Of a DNA stretch of 64,000 nucleotides, positions 16,797-24,779 are shown piece by piece. The translations under genes and the position numbers were made by a program. The DNA is from Natrialba sp. SSL1 (GTDB taxonomy: Archaea; Halobacteriota; Halobacteria; Halobacteriales; Natrialbaceae), in assembly GCF_001861355.1 (NCBI RefSeq), contig NZ_MASN01000037.1, positions 1-64,000 on the forward strand, given 5' to 3'. How positions within the stretch are numbered: position 1 is the first letter of the stretch; the number at the start of each line of letters is the position of its first letter. The notes under the pieces were generated by a model. That model was not told the DNA's origin and did not search any database. It saw only the letters and a list, made by a program, of their open reading frames with translations.

Positions 16797-17356
16797 TCGC
16801 TATCTCCCTCAGCTGAACTCTTCCAGAGATCGATCGACCCACCGTGGTTGACGTCGATCTCCTCGTTCGGGAAGATCCCCGCTTTGTCGCAGATCGATTC
16901 GTAACGGCGCATGAACCGTTCGTCACCGGTCCGGTCGAACTGAATCAAGCAAAGCCCTGCCGCGGTCTGGGCCACCTGCTTCGCGTCTTTCGGATCGCCG
17001 AGCGCGCGTCTGGCCTCGTCGAATGCCTCCTGCTCCCCGTCGGTCAGATGACGCGTGAAATGCTTCCGGTAGCCACCGTGATCGACTGCGTTGTCGTTAC
17101 CCTCAGTCCCACCCTGGCCCTTGTCGCCAGAGTTGTCGCCGCCGTGGGTCTTGCATCGGCGACCGTCACCAGGACCGGCATCGGTCCCCTTCCCTGCTCG
17201 AGCGCGGCAGTATCCTGCGAACACTTTCTCGTCCGTGGGACCCTCCGTCTTTTTCGCTCGACACTTCGAATCCGCCGAGATCTTCGGAACGTTCTCGAGG
17301 TCCTCACCGATCAGCTCGTCTTCGTCGACGTCGTCGATGGTCGGTAGCTGATTCAT
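16793..17356 (-). CDS. terS: Terminase small subunit (putative)
   Basis: This 187-aa protein begins at the ATG at 17356 inside an ATGA overlap with the HNH gene; the long upstream extension of the frame is antisense shadow. The N-terminal part has a zinc-binding-like set of Cys/His (CRAKKTEGPTDEKVFAGYC, then RRCKTHGG). The middle has the GNDNAVDHGGYRKHF phrase common in small terminases, followed by helices (DGEQEAFDEARRALGD). TerS recognises the packaging site and recruits TerL. The position before terL supports the call. Confidence 0.8.
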   Translation of the reverse strand: MNQLPTIDDVDEDELIGEDLENVPKISADSKCRAKKTEGPTDEKVFAGYCRARAGKGTDAGPGDGRRCKTHGGDNSGDKGQGGTEGNDNAVDHGGYRKHFTRHLTDGEQEAFDEARRALGDPKDAKQVAQTAAGLCLIQFDRTGDERFMRRYESICDKAGIFPNEEIDVNHGGSIDLWKSSAEGDSE

Positions 17357-17637
17357 GGGCTCGGCCCTCCAACCGATGGACTCGGTTCGTCGACACCGTA
17401 GGGGGACGGCGCCTCGAGGCGCGAGGGGAGACGTCGGTTCCCGTGCTGGCCCTCCTGGTGGCAGTCCCGACAGAACCCGATCAGGTTGTTCGGATCGTTG
17501 TTGTGCCGGCGGCGATCTCGATGGTGGAGTTCGATCCCGTCGACGGCCTCGCGAGGGCGACCGCATCCGGGACAGCGATAACTCGAGCCATCACGATCAC
17601 GCCAGTAGAGGTCTCGGCCCGGTTGGCGTTCGTCCAT
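17353..17637 (-). CDS. HNH endonuclease
   Basis: The 94-aa protein has a complete HNH fold: CPGCGRP, the catalytic IELHHRDRRRHNNDPNNLIG, and FCRDCHQEGQHG, with two CxxC zinc pairs. HNH nucleases encoded next to terminase genes assist terminase-dependent cos cleavage in several tailed viruses. The ATG at 17637 overlaps the upstream stop by one base (TAATG); the GTG-containing longer frame is not needed. Its coupling to terS suggests a role in packaging. Confidence 0.92.
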   Translation of the reverse strand: MDERQPGRDLYWRDRDGSSYRCPGCGRPREAVDGIELHHRDRRRHNNDPNNLIGFCRDCHQEGQHGNRRLPSRLEAPSPYGVDEPSPSVGGPSP

Positions 17638-17822
17638 TACTCGAGCACCCCCAACGTGCATTCTCCGCAGAGCGTCACGGTGTCACCCTCGTCGAAGCCC
17701 ATGTCCGCAAGGTGTCCGCCGAGCGACGATGTCCGAAAGAACTCTGGGGAGAACTGACAGAGCAGCGCCGGCGCTGGACGACATGTCGAATCGCAGCCGT
17801 CGCAGGTGGCAGTATATCCCAT
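17637..17822 (-). CDS. Small zinc-ribbon-like protein
   Basis: This 61-aa protein carries CDGCDSTC near the N-terminus and CGEC near the C-terminus (TVTLCGECTLGVLE), a two-pair cysteine arrangement that suggests zinc binding. It lies between a small membrane protein and the HNH nuclease gene and is coupled to the latter by a one-base overlap. No specific family is recognised; such ribbons are common among halovirus genes. Confidence 0.7.
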   Translation of the reverse strand: MGYTATCDGCDSTCRPAPALLCQFSPEFFRTSSLGGHLADMGFDEGDTVTLCGECTLGVLE

Positions 17823-17825
17823 CTG

Positions 17826-18107
17826 TTACTCCTCGCGGTTGCCGTCAGCCTCCGCATCCAGAAGGATCGCCTCGATCGCCTCGGGACCGAGCACGATTGC
17901 GCCGATGATCAGGCCAGCCGTCCCGGCGTCCATGCCTGATTCCATAGCGAAAACCATCGCGACGACGCCGACGAGTTGCGTCGTCGCCTTGATCGCTTTG
18001 TAGGTTTGGACGTTCATTCCGTATCGGCTCCGGAGGATGCAGTCGAGACGAGCGTTACAGTCGGCGATTGATTCGAATATCGTTGGTGGGGGTTGTGACG
18101 TTGCCAT
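17826..18107 (-). CDS. Small membrane protein (two transmembrane segments)
   Basis: The 93-aa protein starts at the ATG at 18107; the longer frame is a shadow of the gene upstream. After a soluble N-terminus (SIADCNARLDCILRSRYGMN) it has two hydrophobic segments (ATTQLVGVVAMVFAMESG at about 41-58 and AGTAGLIIGAIVLG at about 61-74) and an acidic C-terminus. The size and topology resemble holins. A lysis function is possible, but it sits among small genes before the packaging cluster and nothing proves it. Confidence 0.7.
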   Translation of the reverse strand: MATSQPPPTIFESIADCNARLDCILRSRYGMNVQTYKAIKATTQLVGVVAMVFAMESGMDAGTAGLIIGAIVLGPEAIEAILLDAEADGNREE

Positions 18108-18115
18108 GGCATCTC

Positions 18116-18547
18116 TCACGTCTCCAGATGCTCGACGTCGATCCCACAGCCCTCGAGGAGGACTCGGAGCTCGTGTTCGTCGAGCCAGATCAACCCCTCC
18201 TCGTGCACGTGATCCGTCTTCGTTTCCCACCGATTCGCCTCGACGTGAGTATTGATCTCGAGGTCGCCGTCGACGGGACGGACGCGAAGATGGTCCTCGA
18301 CGGGGCGTCCACTTGCAACACCGCTGGGGCGGCGCATGTTGAGGACCTCGCCTTCGTACTTGAGCGACCAACCGCTGGCGTCCTCGAAGTGGTGGCGTCG
18401 GAGCTGTTCCTCGAGGACGTCGACGTCCATCGCGAGCGTGATCGTGGCGTGGTGATCAGGCCACTCGGCGGTCGCGTAGTTGTCACGAAACCACCGCTTG
18501 GCCGCCTTCCAGAGGCCGAACGGAACGCGCTGGAGAATCTCGAGCAT
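18116..18547 (-). CDS. Viral protein of unknown function
   Basis: The 143-aa soluble protein has a Trp-rich start (VPFGLWKAAKRWFRDNYATA), then a central beta segment (HATITLAMDVDVLEEQLRRH, DLEINTHVEANRWETKTD) and a helical end. I do not recognise a family. It lies in the small-gene run between the winged-helix/primase genes and the packaging genes, 3 bases from the gene upstream and 8 from the one downstream, so it is part of the same transcript. Confidence 0.65.
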   Translation of the reverse strand: MLEILQRVPFGLWKAAKRWFRDNYATAEWPDHHATITLAMDVDVLEEQLRRHHFEDASGWSLKYEGEVLNMRRPSGVASGRPVEDHLRVRPVDGDLEINTHVEANRWETKTDHVHEEGLIWLDEHELRVLLEGCGIDVEHLET

Positions 18548-18550
18548 CGC

Positions 18551-19096
18551 TCAGACCCTCCACATTGCCATCTTCACCGCACACCGGAAGATTTCGGTGT
18601 CGTAGCCGGCGTACTTGTCCAACCCTTTTGCGATCCGGACGAACTCCCGGAGTGTGTACCGGTCGAACTCGAGGCCGGCCTCCTCAAGGCGATTCGCGAG
18701 TGGCGTCGTCAGCCGCAGCGCCTGGACCTTCGACAGCGTGTCGTCGTCAGCCCAGCAGCCGATCCGCGAGCAGCTGCGGCAGGTCGTCCGAGCGATGGAC
18801 GTCCGCTGCGGGCCGGGGCGCGACTGGGCGTCGCCGGGATCTCCTCGAGTGGTTGACCCGGCCGCCCCGTTGACGTCGGAGAGGATTCGGTCGTCCGGCT
18901 CGAGGGTCGCGGCCGGCGTCCGGTGGTGCTCCTGGACGTCGTGATCATCGACGCCACCGCTGAAGGTGGCTTCCTCGATCTCTTTGACGAGCTCGAAGCA
19001 GCCGTTACAGCACCGACTGTTCTGCCAGACGATACGGTCGAACGCCCGCTGTGGGGAGACGTGGTCGTCTCCGCTCGGTGATTCCGTTGTTGACAT
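18551..19096 (-). CDS. Cysteine-containing viral protein, possible zinc finger
   Basis: The 181-aa protein has two cysteine pairs, RCCNGCFELV near residue 30 and CRSCSRIGC near residue 110, separated by a disordered acidic linker. A helical C-terminus follows (LANRLEEAGLEFDRYTLREF). It is the first gene after the double hairpin at 19111-19180. The cysteines suggest a metal-binding domain, and the family is unknown to me. An alternative antisense-looking frame (19005-19244) in the same strand is rejected. Confidence 0.65.
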   Translation of the reverse strand: MSTTESPSGDDHVSPQRAFDRIVWQNSRCCNGCFELVKEIEEATFSGGVDDHDVQEHHRTPAATLEPDDRILSDVNGAAGSTTRGDPGDAQSRPGPQRTSIARTTCRSCSRIGCWADDDTLSKVQALRLTTPLANRLEEAGLEFDRYTLREFVRIAKGLDKYAGYDTEIFRCAVKMAMWRV

Positions 19097-19110
19097 GGCT
19101 GGAGAAAAGC

Positions 19111-19180
19111 ATCGCTACAGGGCGGACGTGATCATCGTCGACGACGTCGGCGGTCGTCAACTCGACGCCCCTGTAGCGAT
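19111..19180 (-). promoter_or_regulatory. Two-tier RNA hairpin in the viral operon, terminator or attenuator
   Basis: On the transcribed strand ATCGCTACAGGG (19180-19169) pairs perfectly with CCCTGTAGCGAT (19122-19111). Inside, GTTGACGAC (19161-19153) pairs with GTCGTCGAC (19145-19137) around a 7-nt loop. The inner stem contains one G-U pair that is only possible on the minus strand. GCTTTTCT follows directly, so the element can act as an intrinsic-type terminator or attenuator between the winged-helix gene and the downstream block. Confidence 0.7.
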
Positions 19181-19274
19181 TGTGTTGCTTTCGAGAAGGT
19201 AGGGTGAGTTGATAAGGGTACGCGCGTGCGCCGATCTGGCGCACGTTTGTCTGAGAGGCTTGGTTTTGAACTGC

Positions 19275-19520
19275 TCAGGATCTTTCAGTGATTTCGACTC
19301 GAACAAAACGGAGGTCGTCGTCACCATCGCGATCGCGACGAACGATGTCGGCGTCCTCGAGTCGAGTGAGTGCCCGATCCAATGTTCGGCGTGGCATCTC
19401 GGTTTCCTCTTGGAGCTCGTCCCGACGGATCGATCCGCCGACGTCCTCGAGGATCCACAGGACATGCTTCGCACTCCATGGCAGGTCGTCGACATCGGCG
19501 GTGTGTTCGGGGAGGCTCAT
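19275..19520 (-). CDS. Winged-helix DNA-binding protein
   Basis: This 81-aa protein is a MarR/ArsR-like winged helix: LPWSAKHVLWILEDVGGSI, then DELQEETEMPRRTLDRALTR as the recognition helix region, and a wing DIVRRDRDGDDDLRFVRV. It starts with ATG at 19520. Lying between the primase-helicase and the structural half, it is a good candidate for a regulator of the early-to-late switch, with the neighbouring hairpin gap as possible target. That role is inference. Confidence 0.8.
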   Translation of the reverse strand: MSLPEHTADVDDLPWSAKHVLWILEDVGGSIRRDELQEETEMPRRTLDRALTRLEDADIVRRDRDGDDDLRFVRVEITERS

Positions 19521-19595
19521 GGGCTTTGTTTCGTGGAGAGTGCCGCGGCTGGTCGTAAGCGGGCGAGCGCGGGGTCGAGACGCCGGTTTCGGGCG

Positions 19596-22500
19596 TCAGT
19601 CACTCGGATCAGGACCGGCTTCCCAGTCCCAAACATCAGCCGGCTGATTACTCGAGCCGTCTTGAGGTCCTAGATCACCGTTGTCCGGGGTAGTCGGGTC
19701 GCGAATCGCCAACGCCCACCTACTAGAGTCTACGTAGGTGTCAGTTGGCGATTCCTGAATGTCAGCAACGCCTGTGTGTGGTAGTCCAGACTCGGAATAC
19801 AGCGTCGCACCGTTCGATCCCAGCCCTTCAGCAGCCTGGACAGCGTCGACGTTGACGAGTCGCTCGAGTGTCTGCCGGACGTGCTCTTTCGAACAGTCGA
19901 CGGCGTCGGCGAGCTCCCGCGCTGTTCGCGAGCGATGACTCGAACGAAGTTCGTCGACGATCGCCTCCTGGAGGTCAGAGTAAACCCACTCGACACCGGG
20001 CGTCTGGACGTCGGCGAAGCCAGCGGGCATCGCATCCGTTCGAACGAATACCGTCGCAGTGACATCGGGATCGGTCGGGTCGCGAGCGTAGCGACCGGCG
20101 GCCTGAGCGATGTGGTTCTCGCGAACGCTCGCGAGGATCTCTTGAGCGGTATCGGCGTCCGCGCCCTCGAAGCCACGGCCGCGGGCACGATACTCTTCAC
20201 CGGCGTCGTCGACAGCGGTCTCGACTTCAGCCTCGAGATCGAGCTCTGCGAGCAGGTCCAGGACGTAGTCGTCGCCGGGATCCATGCAGCCGTTGACGAG
20301 ACCGACGCGTTCGTGTTCGAAGTCGTTCCGTGACTTCTCCTCGCCGAAGTGCATCAACTCAGGGCGGTGGCAGCCGGCCTCCTCCATCAGCTCCTCGAGT
20401 CGATCCTCCACCTGCCCCGTCGTGATCGCCGTCCGGAACTGGGTGCCGTACTCGTCGACGAGCTGGTCGAGCAGCACCTCGAGTTTGTCCTCGTTGAGCC
20501 ACTCGAGCGCCTTGTCACCCGATAGCGGTCGGGTTGCGTCACCAACCTGGACGACGCGAAGCCCGCGCTCGTAGCGCCGCCACAGTTGCCGTGCTTCGGA
20601 TTCGAGGACGTCGGTGGTCTTGATCCACGGGACGGTGTTGGCTTGCCAGAGCGGCACTGCGGGGTGTGCGTCGAGGCCAACAACAGATCGCGCAGCGCCG
20701 AAGTCCGGAACCGTGCGAACAGTCTGGACATCGTTGTTCTCGTCGAGGACGACAGAGACCCACTCGCGGTTCCAGTCGTCGTCATCGCGAACACCGGCCT
20801 CGAGCCGCGGCGGTTCGTGGCCGGTCTTCCCGAATCGGCGACCGTTGGCCCGGTCTTCGGCACGGAAGATCGCTCTCGCGAGCGCTGGTGCGAGTGTGTG
20901 TGCATCCGGACACTCGAAGTACCAGTCCCGATCGGGCTCGGTCCAGAGGACATCCTCGAGAGCATCGCGCTCTCGAGCGGCGTCGCCCTGGTAGTCGTCG
21001 TGGAGCGAGAGTTGGATGAAGGCTTCCCAGGTCGTGACAGGGGCGTCGATCTCGCGAAGGTACGCGCCGATGGCGTCGCGAATACGGCTCGTCGAGAGAT
21101 CGTCCTGTTCGTAGCTGGGCTCTTCGTCGACAACGACGTTGTTGTGCGAGCGAAGCCCGGGTGCGAACGCAAAGTTGTGCGTCGCGATGACGAGCGGCCA
21201 GTAGTCGAGTTCCCCGTCGGGTCCCTCGCGATACTTCTCCCACTGCGTGATCGCCGTACACCGATCACCGCCGCAGGGGAGTTCCACACCCTGGTCGTTG
21301 TGCTCTTCGAGGTAGCGATGCGCAGCGCTGAACGGCATTCCCTTACCTTCGCACTGGGCATCGAGCCAGTCGCTGGCGGGGTCACCGTTGATCGTGATCT
21401 CGTCGTCGTGCTCGCCGGCGCAGACCGGGCAGGCTTCATGGCGACCGAGCAGGACGTGATACTTCCCGCCGTGTTCTTCGGCGACGTCGACGGCCTCGTC
21501 GCGAGCGTCGCGTGTTTCGAGCAGGTGGACGACCGGCCGGTCACCAGTGATGTCTTCGCGAGCGCCCCAGCGCGTCGACGCGATTGTGTAGGACTTGCCG
21601 AGCGATGTCGGGGCATCGACGATCCGCTCGTCTTCGTTCCGGATCACGTCGGCAATCGTCTCGAACAACTCTTCGCGAGCGTCGTCCGTCGACGGCCACT
21701 CGAGACCACGCTTTTTGGCGTAGCGCCGGCGTTCATCCGGCTCGAGGGCGTCGAGGAGTCCAATCGGGAGCGCCGAGACAGCACGGCCGTCGCCTGATCC
21801 GTCGCTGGGGGGCTCGTATTTCGGGATTGGCGCACCAGCGTTTCGTGCCCGTTCGACAGCATCCCGGAACTTGCTCTTTTTAAGGTCATCCCACGGGTCG
21901 GAGATGATGTTCTGTTCGGCGGCGAACAGCCGGAGCACACCAAAGGCGGTGTGCATCTTTTTCATGTCGATGAACTGGCCGTCTCCGACGTGTTTCAGCG
22001 ACCGTCCGCTGCTCGAGTTGCGGTAACCGGGATCCCACGACTCGAAGTCGTTGTTCTCGTCGGCAACGTACGTCGACGAAAGCGGGAGGTCGCTCGGCTT
22101 GAGCTGATTCACCGCGTCAATAACATCGTCGTAGTCGTGCGTGATCTCGATGCCGGCGAGTTCCTTTCGAGACTTCGCTGGTGTGTAGTCGTGGTGAACA
22201 CCATCACTCGAACTCTCTTCCTCGACGGCGTCGGGATGTTCGTCGACGAGCGCATCGATCACTACCTGGACGTCCTCAATGTCGTCGGCGGAACCGGGGA
22301 TCTTGTCACCGGTGACCGTCGTGTAGCGCCGTCCGGGGTAGACTTCGATCTCCGCGTCGGGCCACTCGTCGTCGGAAACGTCGATGTGGAGTTCCTTCGC
22401 GTCCTCTGGGAGTGTGAACGACCCAAGTGCGTGTGCACCAGTTCCGGAAGGTGACCACTCACAGAAGGTGACTCCGAATCGCTCGAGCCATGGGACGGCT

Positions 22501-23216
22501 TTCGGCGCAATCTCGCCAGTGTCCGGATCGCGGATGTTATCGAAGTCGGCGAGTCCGACGTGGCGCGTGTTGGGGACGTCTTCGTCGACGTCAACCCAGT
22601 CGTACTTCTCATCATCATCCCAGTCGTCGCGATCGGGAGCGACGAGGTAGTACGCGAGTCCAAGCAACTCATCGTGGTCGGTCCAGCGCTCCGCACCACT
22701 GAATTCGAACCACGCTCGAGGGTCTTTCGCACCGGCGAGTGACCACTCACGCGCCGTCGCCTCGTCGTCTTCGGAGTGTCCCCAGCGTGGGTTTCGCGGG
22801 ATCTTCCGGTCGTCGCGGTACTGCCAGAGCAGCCAGCGCTGCCCGTCTTCGCGAAGGCTCGTCGGATACCCCTCGCTGCTCGAGGAGAGTTCAAGGTCAA
22901 CACGCTCGAGATCGTCACTCGAGGTGGACGAAGACGACCGGTCGTCGGTAGAATCGCCGTCGATATCGCCTGTAGAGGGACCATCGTCCGTCTCGACGGT
23001 ATCGTTGGTGCCGACGAACTGCAGGCCGCTGCCGACTCCATTCGCGAACTCGACAGCATCGGTTCCACTCAGCGCTTGGCGGAATTCGCTTTCACTCCAG
23101 CCATTGGCCTTTGCCGTCTCGAGGAGTTCCGTTCGTGAAATGGGCTCGTCGTCCTCGAGGCCGAGGAAGCCACGTGTCTCCCAGAAGATCGACTCCCAGT
23201 CGATGCCAGGACTCAC
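19596..23216 (-). CDS. Primase-polymerase / superfamily 2 helicase fusion
   Basis: The 1206-aa protein combines replication activities. Residues 1-60 look like a small HTH. An archaeo-eukaryotic primase domain carries HVGLADFDN (about 222), SPSGTGAH (about 256) and EIEVYPGRRYTTVTG (about 295), as in NrS-1-like primase-polymerases. A helicase follows: P-loop APTSLGKSYT (about 540), cysteine cluster CPVC...CGGDRC (about 595-645), Walker B VVVDEEPS (about 695) and motif VI QAAGRYARD (about 1038). A winged helix ends it (ARELADAVDCSKEHVRQTLE). The cysteines between Walker A and B recall XPD/DinG iron-sulfur helicases. It overlaps the upstream gene by four bases. Confidence 0.88.
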   Translation of the reverse strand: MSPGIDWESIFWETRGFLGLEDDEPISRTELLETAKANGWSESEFRQALSGTDAVEFANGVGSGLQFVGTNDTVETDDGPSTGDIDGDSTDDRSSSSTSSDDLERVDLELSSSSEGYPTSLREDGQRWLLWQYRDDRKIPRNPRWGHSEDDEATAREWSLAGAKDPRAWFEFSGAERWTDHDELLGLAYYLVAPDRDDWDDDEKYDWVDVDEDVPNTRHVGLADFDNIRDPDTGEIAPKAVPWLERFGVTFCEWSPSGTGAHALGSFTLPEDAKELHIDVSDDEWPDAEIEVYPGRRYTTVTGDKIPGSADDIEDVQVVIDALVDEHPDAVEEESSSDGVHHDYTPAKSRKELAGIEITHDYDDVIDAVNQLKPSDLPLSSTYVADENNDFESWDPGYRNSSSGRSLKHVGDGQFIDMKKMHTAFGVLRLFAAEQNIISDPWDDLKKSKFRDAVERARNAGAPIPKYEPPSDGSGDGRAVSALPIGLLDALEPDERRRYAKKRGLEWPSTDDAREELFETIADVIRNEDERIVDAPTSLGKSYTIASTRWGAREDITGDRPVVHLLETRDARDEAVDVAEEHGGKYHVLLGRHEACPVCAGEHDDEITINGDPASDWLDAQCEGKGMPFSAAHRYLEEHNDQGVELPCGGDRCTAITQWEKYREGPDGELDYWPLVIATHNFAFAPGLRSHNNVVVDEEPSYEQDDLSTSRIRDAIGAYLREIDAPVTTWEAFIQLSLHDDYQGDAARERDALEDVLWTEPDRDWYFECPDAHTLAPALARAIFRAEDRANGRRFGKTGHEPPRLEAGVRDDDDWNREWVSVVLDENNDVQTVRTVPDFGAARSVVGLDAHPAVPLWQANTVPWIKTTDVLESEARQLWRRYERGLRVVQVGDATRPLSGDKALEWLNEDKLEVLLDQLVDEYGTQFRTAITTGQVEDRLEELMEEAGCHRPELMHFGEEKSRNDFEHERVGLVNGCMDPGDDYVLDLLAELDLEAEVETAVDDAGEEYRARGRGFEGADADTAQEILASVRENHIAQAAGRYARDPTDPDVTATVFVRTDAMPAGFADVQTPGVEWVYSDLQEAIVDELRSSHRSRTARELADAVDCSKEHVRQTLERLVNVDAVQAAEGLGSNGATLYSESGLPHTGVADIQESPTDTYVDSSRWALAIRDPTTPDNGDLGPQDGSSNQPADVWDWEAGPDPSD

Positions 23217-23440
23217 GCCGTCTCACCTCGGACAGCGCCGCGGACTTTGCGAGAGTCCGCTTTCGAGCAGTCAAAGCAGAGTGTATTGTGCGGGTGATCG
23301 GAGTCCCGACCGACCGCATAGAGGTCGCGGTCGACGCTCTCGGGGTTGAAGGTCTTGCCGCAGTACGTGACACCGACCAGGCTCTCGAAGCAGTAGCCGT
23401 TGTGGCCGTTATCGAGATTGACCACGTAGCCGGTCGTCAC
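23213..23440 (-). CDS. Small cysteine-containing early protein
   Basis: The 75-aa product has GYCFESLVGVTYCGKTF and TLCFDCSKADSRK, four cysteines that could bind zinc. I chose the GTG at 23440, which overlaps the upstream stop (GTGA) and has a GGGGGTGG ribosome-binding sequence five bases before it; a GTG at 23449 is possible. It precedes and overlaps the primase-helicase gene. No family is recognised. Confidence 0.65.
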   Translation of the reverse strand: MTTGYVVNLDNGHNGYCFESLVGVTYCGKTFNPESVDRDLYAVGRDSDHPHNTLCFDCSKADSRKVRGAVRGETA

Positions 23441-23670
23441 TGAGACCACCCCCAGTCCTCAAGCGTCGTCTGGCCATCGACATCGGGACGTTCGACCGTC
23501 TCAGGTTCGTCAGGGACCGGAACGTTCTCGGTTCGTTCCTCGCCGACATCCTCGGGATCGGTCGCGTACTCGACCTGTTCAGCCTGTTTCTCGAGCTCGG
23601 GGCGCTCGGTGATCGACTGGTAGGTGGCGTCGATCGAAACACCGCTGGCCTCGCGGCGGCCAGCTACCAT
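23437..23670 (-). CDS. First viral gene, small acidic protein
   Basis: The 77-aa acidic protein (EKQAEQVEYATDPEDVGEER) is the most upstream gene of the visible operon. Its ATG at 23670 is preceded by a near-perfect Shine-Dalgarno GGAGGTG at 23684-23678. The C-terminus TTLEDWGW resembles the short hydrophobic tails of PIP-box-like peptides (Q-x-x-L-x-x-W-x-W), so binding to PCNA is conceivable; this is speculation from one motif (QTTLEDWGW). Confidence 0.65.
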   Translation of the reverse strand: MVAGRREASGVSIDATYQSITERPELEKQAEQVEYATDPEDVGEERTENVPVPDEPETVERPDVDGQTTLEDWGWSQ

Positions 23671-23677
23671 GCTGGCA

Positions 23678-23684
23678 CACCTCC
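23678..23684 (-). promoter_or_regulatory. Strong Shine-Dalgarno before the first viral gene
   Basis: GGAGGTG lies seven bases upstream of the ATG at 23670. It is one of the best ribosome-binding sites in the window and fixes the operon's first start. Confidence 0.7.
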
Positions 23685-23772
23685 GTTAGTCGAAGGTATC
23701 GCTGTATGTAGTGTACTCTTACCACCGCCCCTCTCAGAATGATAATCCGCTGTTTTCTCTGGTGTTAGGCCT

Positions 23773-24654
23773 TCATCTGTTCGTTCTGAGTTCGTGGAAG
23801 ACGTACGTCTGTGCATAGCCCGCGTACTCGCCGCCGAACTCCTCGCGGAGCGCTCGCGACGTTTCGGTGTACGAACCGCAGTCACAGTGAGGATAGTGCT
23901 CCTCGATCGCCGTCTTGAGCCACGTATCGAGGGGCACCGCCTCGTCGAACTCGAGTGCAAAGAGCAACACGCAGTCGGCCACCTTGTCGCCGACGCCGAC
24001 GAACTGACACAGGTGCTCGCGGGCGGCTTCGTACTCGAGTGCCCGCGCGTCGTCGGGGTGGGCCTCGCCGCCGGCGACCATCTCGGCGGTGCGGACGACG
24101 TAGGGGGCGCGGTAGCCGAGGCCAAGGTCGCGGAGTTCGGCTTCGGTTGCGCTCGCGAGCTGGGCTGGTGTCGGGAAGGCGTGGTAGGTGTCGCCGTTCA
24201 GGAAGACCTCGTCACCGTACTCCCGTGCGAGCGTCGAGACCATCGAGTGGATGCGGCTGACGCGCATCTGTGCCGAGCAGATGAACGAGATGAGCGTCCC
24301 AAAGGCCGGGTCCGTGACGAGGCGCATCCCGCGGTGAGCCTCGTAGGCCTCGTCTAACAGCGGATCGTCGGGTGCGGCGTCGACGATCGCCTCCAGATCG
24401 TCGTCCAGCCGAAGGAGGCGACGGACGGTCGACTCAGCGTCCGTCGTAGACTGCCACTCGAGTACCCCATCGACTGTCCGCGCGCGGATCACCTCGCCGT
24501 CGACGACGGTGACGTACCACTCGCGGGGGGCGGGCGTCCCGCTGTACATTTCGCCGTCTGCGCGCCGCCAGAGGTAGGTCTGACCGCTTTCGAGCGTCCG
24601 ATACAGATCGAGTCCGCCGGAGAGGTCCTCGAGGCGGATCGTCCCCGTTTCCAT
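23773..24654 (-). CDS. ogg: OGG1-type N-glycosylase/DNA lyase
   Basis: The 293-aa enzyme removes oxidised guanine (8-oxoguanine) and nicks the abasic site. Residues 1-100 form the OGG N-terminal domain (ESGQTYLWRRADGEMYSG). The HhH-GPD core contains LGLGYRAPYVVRTAEM and FVGVGDKVADCVLLFALEF, with the catalytic Lys in GDKVADC and the catalytic Asp in AVPLDTWLK. Length is normal for archaeal/eukaryal-type OGG. It is the first host gene right of the provirus and ends about 100 bases from the first viral start. Confidence 0.92.
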   Translation of the reverse strand: METGTIRLEDLSGGLDLYRTLESGQTYLWRRADGEMYSGTPAPREWYVTVVDGEVIRARTVDGVLEWQSTTDAESTVRRLLRLDDDLEAIVDAAPDDPLLDEAYEAHRGMRLVTDPAFGTLISFICSAQMRVSRIHSMVSTLAREYGDEVFLNGDTYHAFPTPAQLASATEAELRDLGLGYRAPYVVRTAEMVAGGEAHPDDARALEYEAAREHLCQFVGVGDKVADCVLLFALEFDEAVPLDTWLKTAIEEHYPHCDCGSYTETSRALREEFGGEYAGYAQTYVFHELRTNR

Positions 24655-24779
24655 TCGGTGAGTCCTACGGGGGCGTCGGCTTGGGCCTTTCGGACTGGTG
24701 GCTCAGCCCACCGCAGGCCGCCTCGCGCTGTGTGTTACCGGGGCGAACCTTCATACTGCAGGCGATACAATGTGTGTGT

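Larger units (their letters stand above)
1..23770 (-). mobile_element. Head-tail (siphovirus-type) haloarchaeal provirus, right part
   Basis: About thirty consecutive minus-strand genes overlap or abut and follow the classic tailed-virus order: HNH, TerS, TerL, portal, MuF, protease/scaffold, capsid, head completion, tail terminator, tail tube, frameshifted chaperone, tape measure and tail tip. Primase-helicase and small early genes lie upstream. I see no sheath, which suggests a non-contractile tail. The right edge is placed between the first viral gene (start 23670) and the host glycosylase gene ending at 23773. The left edge, integrase, repressor and att sites are not visible, so the element probably continues beyond base 1. 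GC content and codon use look like those of the host. Confidence 0.93.
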
